The position numbers and the translations under genes were made by a program. The notes below the pieces were generated by a model. That model was not told where the DNA came from and searched no databases. It saw only the letters and a list, made by a program, of their open reading frames with translations. 64,000 nucleotides of DNA from Catonella massiliensis. GTDB taxonomy: Bacteria > Bacillota > Clostridia > Lachnospirales > Lachnospiraceae. The DNA is taken from contig NZ_JAEPRJ010000001.1 in assembly GCF_016651435.1 (NCBI RefSeq), positions 2,728,001-2,792,000 of the forward strand, given 5' to 3'. This document shows positions 60,651-64,000 of the stretch, piece after piece (the first letter of the stretch is position 1; each line of letters opens with the position of its first letter).

Positions 60651-62135
60651 TCACAAAATTATATCTTCATTGTATTTTCTCCTATACTCATCAACTGTAC
60701 ACCCTTCCAACTTTTTAAATAATCTAAAAAAATAGTTAACATTTGTAATACCTACCATAGTACCTACCTTTTCCGCTGAATCATTAGTAGTTGCCAATAA
60801 AATTTTTGCTTTATCAATTCTTATTCGGTTCAAATAAGAAATATAGTTGATTCCAAAAACATGTTTAAAATATGAGCTAAAATATGTTGCACCCATTTTA
60901 AATTGTGCTGCCACTTCTGTCTGTGCCAGTTCATCCATATAGTGTTCATCTAAAAACCGTTTAATCTTATAATGTATATCTAGTCTGCGCCTAACATGCT
61001 TAACCATAACTTCTACCATATTTATAATCCATATTTCAAGATCATTAATTGAATAGAACTGATGTATCTTTGCATATGTTGGATTAATACTATCAATAAA
61101 AATTTCTTCCCGCTTCAAACCATAATAATTTTCACCATAAAAAATCATTTCCTGAATAAATCTCATTGATACTTCAAACACTTCATCCGGCTTCGGCTTT
61201 ATTTTTCTACATAAGGCAGTAAATCTTTTGATATCCTTTATTGTGTCGTCAAACCACTTTCCACTCCATGCATCTTCTTTATTAAATTTAAGCTGTGGGC
61301 AATCCTGTGCCATAATATCATCATAAATTGCTCTACCTGTTTCATAATAAAATGCACTTTGTAATCTGGATCTTGCCTTAAAAACCATCTCCTTTACATC
61401 TTTAGTTTTTATATAATCAGATACTCCAATAAAACAATCGCTATTTGTATACATTTTTATTTGCGTTCTGACATTGCCTAGAAAATCATCAATTTCTTGT
61501 GGCTTCTCCTCTTTCACAACAGCAATCAACTCTTCACTCATATATAAAAATGCTTTACCTAACTTATAAATATCCAATTGTTCCTGAATCATACAACGTG
61601 CAAGCTCCATATCAAGATTTGCTTCAAGTGCTCTTTGGTCCGTATCTGAAAATTTTATAAATCTAAACAGCAAAATTCTATGAGGCACATTATCGCTAAG
61701 TGTCTTGTTAATGTATATATCAAGGTCATTTGGGTCTTCGATTTTCTGCGATACACTTGATATTTCTCTTCCTGCAATTAATTCAGAAATAATTAATGGA
61801 AGTTTTGTTTCATCTAAGTCGTGTTTAAGAAGATATCTTACTGCACCATATTCTATGGCCTTTTGTGCATAACTAAAGTCCTCATAACAGCTTAGAACAA
61901 TGAACAAAGCTCTTGGAATCTTTTCCCTTATATCCCTCATTAATTCTAATCCTGATTTTTTTGGCAACCTTATGTCTGTAAGCAAAATATCCACAGGTAT
62001 TTTTTCTATTTGCTCCTCTGCCTCTTCGGCTGTTGCAAATGCTCCTGACACCACGAAATTATCATCCGCTTCTATGCATGCCTTTATCCCCAATCGCACC
62101 AGATTCTCATCTTCAACAATCACAACATTAATCAT
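60651..62135 (-). CDS. YesN-type response regulator (receiver plus AraC helix-turn-helix)
   Basis: A 494-aa regulator. The receiver domain has VVIVEDENLVRLGIKACIEA at the start, phospho-acceptor D in DILLTDIRLPKKSG near residue 54 and K in VRYLLKHDL near 105. A ~260-residue middle region of unknown fold follows. The AraC-type DNA-binding domain occupies the last 100 residues (DELAQTEVAAQFKMGATYFS, INYISYLNRIRIDKAKILLA, and VGTMVGITNVNYFFRLFKKL). It presumably activates the sugar-uptake genes downstream. It overlaps the kinase gene by four bases, which indicates translational coupling. GGAGG before the ATG is good. Confidence 0.93.
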   Translation of the reverse strand: MINVVIVEDENLVRLGIKACIEADDNFVVSGAFATAEEAEEQIEKIPVDILLTDIRLPKKSGLELMRDIREKIPRALFIVLSCYEDFSYAQKAIEYGAVRYLLKHDLDETKLPLIISELIAGREISSVSQKIEDPNDLDIYINKTLSDNVPHRILLFRFIKFSDTDQRALEANLDMELARCMIQEQLDIYKLGKAFLYMSEELIAVVKEEKPQEIDDFLGNVRTQIKMYTNSDCFIGVSDYIKTKDVKEMVFKARSRLQSAFYYETGRAIYDDIMAQDCPQLKFNKEDAWSGKWFDDTIKDIKRFTALCRKIKPKPDEVFEVSMRFIQEMIFYGENYYGLKREEIFIDSINPTYAKIHQFYSINDLEIWIINMVEVMVKHVRRRLDIHYKIKRFLDEHYMDELAQTEVAAQFKMGATYFSSYFKHVFGINYISYLNRIRIDKAKILLATTNDSAEKVGTMVGITNVNYFFRLFKKLEGCTVDEYRRKYNEDIIL

Positions 62136-63880
62136 TCTGCCTCCTTTCTAATAGCTGGTAGGCTTAATTTTACATGTACTCCTTTATCCGGATTATTTTC
62201 CACTACAACACCATAGTTATTACCATAATGAAGATATATTCTTTCTCTTACATTTTTAATTCCTATAGAATCCTTTCTCTCTCGAGACCAATTTATCTCT
62301 TCATTCTTCTCAATCCCTTTACCATTATCATAGATGTCTACTTGTAGACTCTTCTCATCGTGTAGTCTAATTACAATGCGTATCGCTCCTCCTGCTTGCA
62401 TATCCCTAATTCCATGCAAAATACTGTTCTCTACAAAAGGTTGTAGTATAAATCTGTCTATTTTGTAATTCAATATCTCCTCAGGAACATCATAATATAC
62501 ATCAAAACCCATAAATCTAACTTTTTGAATATAAATATAGCTATCAAGGAGTTTAAGCTCATGTTCAATAGTAATCATGTCTTGTGCACTTTCATAAGTT
62601 ACTCCGTTCATTATTTTCATAACTGATTCTATCATTTGCCTGATTGTATCCTGCTTGTTAAGCACGGCTAACCATTTAATAGAATTTAAGGTATTATATA
62701 AAAAGTGAGGTCCAATTTGCATATACAGTACCTTAAGTCTTTGCTCATTTTTCTCTGCCTCTTCTTCTCGTACCCTTAGGATTAGTTCTCTAATTTTTCC
62801 TGACATCTGGTTGAATCTTTCGGTCAAATATTTGATTTCGTTTCCTCCGTAAGGTATTTTGAGCTTACTAAACTCCTGATTACCAACTTTATCCATACCT
62901 TCACTAAGCCTTGTTATTGGACGAATGATAAAAATATATATCCCGATGTTTCCTAGCAATATCACAGCTAAGTAAAATACTGTAAAAATCACAGCTAATT
63001 TAGTTATATTATTAACATCAAAAAGTATTTCACTTTTTTTATCAATAATTACGCTTATCCAATGTGGATCGGTCATTTTGGCATATGAAATAAGTCGTTC
63101 ACTTCCACTATCATCTTTAATAAAAAAATGTCCTTCATTACCATCAAAATTTTCCTTAGGTAGTTTGATATTAACTTTCTTTCCTATCTCCTTTTCTGAC
63201 TTGGATACTACTACCTGCCCTTCTGATGACAACAAATAAAATGAACTCCCTCCCTTATTTAATAGTGGATTGGCAATTATCTTTTGTAAAGAATCACTTG
63301 AAAAAAACATATACATAATTGCTACCATACCATCCTTTGAGTTAACAGCACGTGATAATATATAATCTTTCGGCTTCCTAGCAAAAGCACCCTGCATAAT
63401 CGTTGTTGGCAGCCATATGCTTTTCCCTTTTCTCTTAATAATATCTCCTTCATACTTTAACCTAATCTCATTTAAATTTGTGAATGTTTTTCCATAAGTA
63501 TAGACATTATCCTTAAAACACAACAAGATACTATCTACGGATATATATGAATTCGTTATTGATTCTAATGACTCCTTTACATTATTGGGTATACTGCTAT
63601 AATCTCCATTGTCAATATATTCCTTTACAGATTTGTCATAATAAATCATCATTGAGAGTTCTTTGGTTATATCGAATTGCAGAGACAGACTTCTATTGAT
63701 AGCCGTCAACAAATTCTGTCTATCCTTAATAGCAGATTGTAGTAAATCATCTGAATATTTTTTTACTACAACCCAATAAAAAATAATACTTGGACAAATG
63801 ATTGTGAAAAATATAATTCCTATAATTTGTTTGCCTATTGTGTTATGCTTTTTCCCCATAAATAGCTTGTAAATTTGCAT
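62132..63880 (-). CDS. YesM-type sensor histidine kinase
   Basis: A 582-aa membrane kinase. The first helix lies at about residues 17-38 (IIGIIFFTIICPSIIFYWVV) and the second near 285-310 (LAVIFTVFYLAVILLGNIGI), enclosing a large external sensor domain. A HAMP linker (PITRLSEGMDKVGNQEFSKL) follows. The phospho-acceptor H is in MQIGPHFLYNTLNSIKWL near 395, the N box is FVENSILHGIRD and the G box YDNGKGIEKNEE near the end. This arrangement belongs to the LytS/YesM group, which senses extracellular sugars. Earlier codons are open to 63907, but GGGGTG six bases before MQIYKLF supports 63880. Confidence 0.93.
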   Translation of the reverse strand: MQIYKLFMGKKHNTIGKQIIGIIFFTIICPSIIFYWVVVKKYSDDLLQSAIKDRQNLLTAINRSLSLQFDITKELSMMIYYDKSVKEYIDNGDYSSIPNNVKESLESITNSYISVDSILLCFKDNVYTYGKTFTNLNEIRLKYEGDIIKRKGKSIWLPTTIMQGAFARKPKDYILSRAVNSKDGMVAIMYMFFSSDSLQKIIANPLLNKGGSSFYLLSSEGQVVVSKSEKEIGKKVNIKLPKENFDGNEGHFFIKDDSGSERLISYAKMTDPHWISVIIDKKSEILFDVNNITKLAVIFTVFYLAVILLGNIGIYIFIIRPITRLSEGMDKVGNQEFSKLKIPYGGNEIKYLTERFNQMSGKIRELILRVREEEAEKNEQRLKVLYMQIGPHFLYNTLNSIKWLAVLNKQDTIRQMIESVMKIMNGVTYESAQDMITIEHELKLLDSYIYIQKVRFMGFDVYYDVPEEILNYKIDRFILQPFVENSILHGIRDMQAGGAIRIVIRLHDEKSLQVDIYDNGKGIEKNEEINWSRERKDSIGIKNVRERIYLHYGNNYGVVVENNPDKGVHVKLSLPAIRKEAE

Positions 63881-63949
63881 AGAAAACACCCCATTTCCAT
63901 ATAGCATTTACATATCTATACAGTCTTTTGTCCAGATGTCAAACAAAAA

Positions 63950-63972
63950 GACCTATCTCTATTAGATAGGTC
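63950..63972 (-). terminator. terminator of a gene beyond the right edge
   Basis: GACCTATC and GATAGGTC form a stem followed on the minus strand by TTTTTGTTT. It ends a transcript that enters from beyond 64000 and is nearly the same sequence as the terminator at 54330-54353, including the flanking AATTATACTATAAATG. Confidence 0.75.
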
Positions 63973-64000
63973 AATTATACTATAAATGCCATTATTTTAC

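Noticed and set aside
1..64000. tRNA or rRNA genes
   Set aside because: I read both strands for tRNA 3' arms and conserved rRNA segments and found no convincing case, but without a covariance search a tRNA could have been missed.

Overview
The window looks like chromosomal DNA of a low-G+C, Gram-positive anaerobe of the class Clostridia, most likely a Lachnospiraceae-type bacterium. The grounds are AT-rich DNA with strong GGAGG ribosome binding sites, a YesM/YesN-controlled sugar ABC locus with a GH78 enzyme, a LanFEG-type lantibiotic resistance ABC system, and a GH3 enzyme with reversed domain order of the kind known from Butyrivibrio and Ruminococcus. Species cannot be set from sequence alone. 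All calls are by reading; no database search or composition calculation was run.

Layout. (1) 1-9.6 kb: mostly minus-strand housekeeping genes (sirtuin, aroA, a PTS-associated TIM-barrel protein, a glutaredoxin-like protein, a CapA-family phosphoesterase, a GNAT acetyltransferase), broken by an IS110-family element and small hairpin repeats. (2) 9.7-18.9 kb: a four-gene plus-strand cassette (DUF6361 protein, phospholipase-D-fold protein, 1082-aa superfamily 2 helicase, Tudor-like/Cys-rich protein). It sits between direct repeats of a decayed transposase and of a ~140-bp MITE, and appears richer in G+C than its surroundings. It is the best candidate for an undescribed or poorly described anti-phage system. 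(3) 19-35.1 kb: an island of small, mostly unrelated orphan genes of the kind used as immunity proteins against polymorphic toxins (DUF6892-like, NTF2-like, beta-propeller, leucine-rich, Imm26-like pairs). It is riddled with fragments of its own genes, and a 1009-aa metallophosphoesterase sits in the middle. No toxin gene was seen. (4) 35.3-44.4 kb: a lantibiotic protection ABC transporter (F, E, G) with its own response regulator and kinase, followed by a large secreted subtilisin-like protease. No lantibiotic biosynthesis gene is present, so this looks like a resistance locus. (5) 44.6-54.2 kb: a domain-swapped GH3 glycosidase, then a restriction-modification locus (C5 cytosine methyltransferase, Vsr, two candidate nucleases and a truncated HpaII-like endonuclease), a DUF4143 ATPase and an orphan. 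(6) 54.4-63.9 kb: a minus-strand catabolic locus in transcription order YesM-type kinase, YesN-type regulator, solute-binding lipoprotein, two permeases, GH78 alpha-L-rhamnosidase-like enzyme.

Taken together, about half of the window is accessory DNA concerned with conflict: phage defence, restriction, bacteriocin resistance and toxin immunity. A recurring promoter-proximal repeat (47.2, 51.96 and 53.4 kb), a GC-only 12-bp palindrome 45 bp upstream of the methyltransferase, and repeated 5' gene heads in the immunity island are the main structures that ordinary gene annotation would miss.
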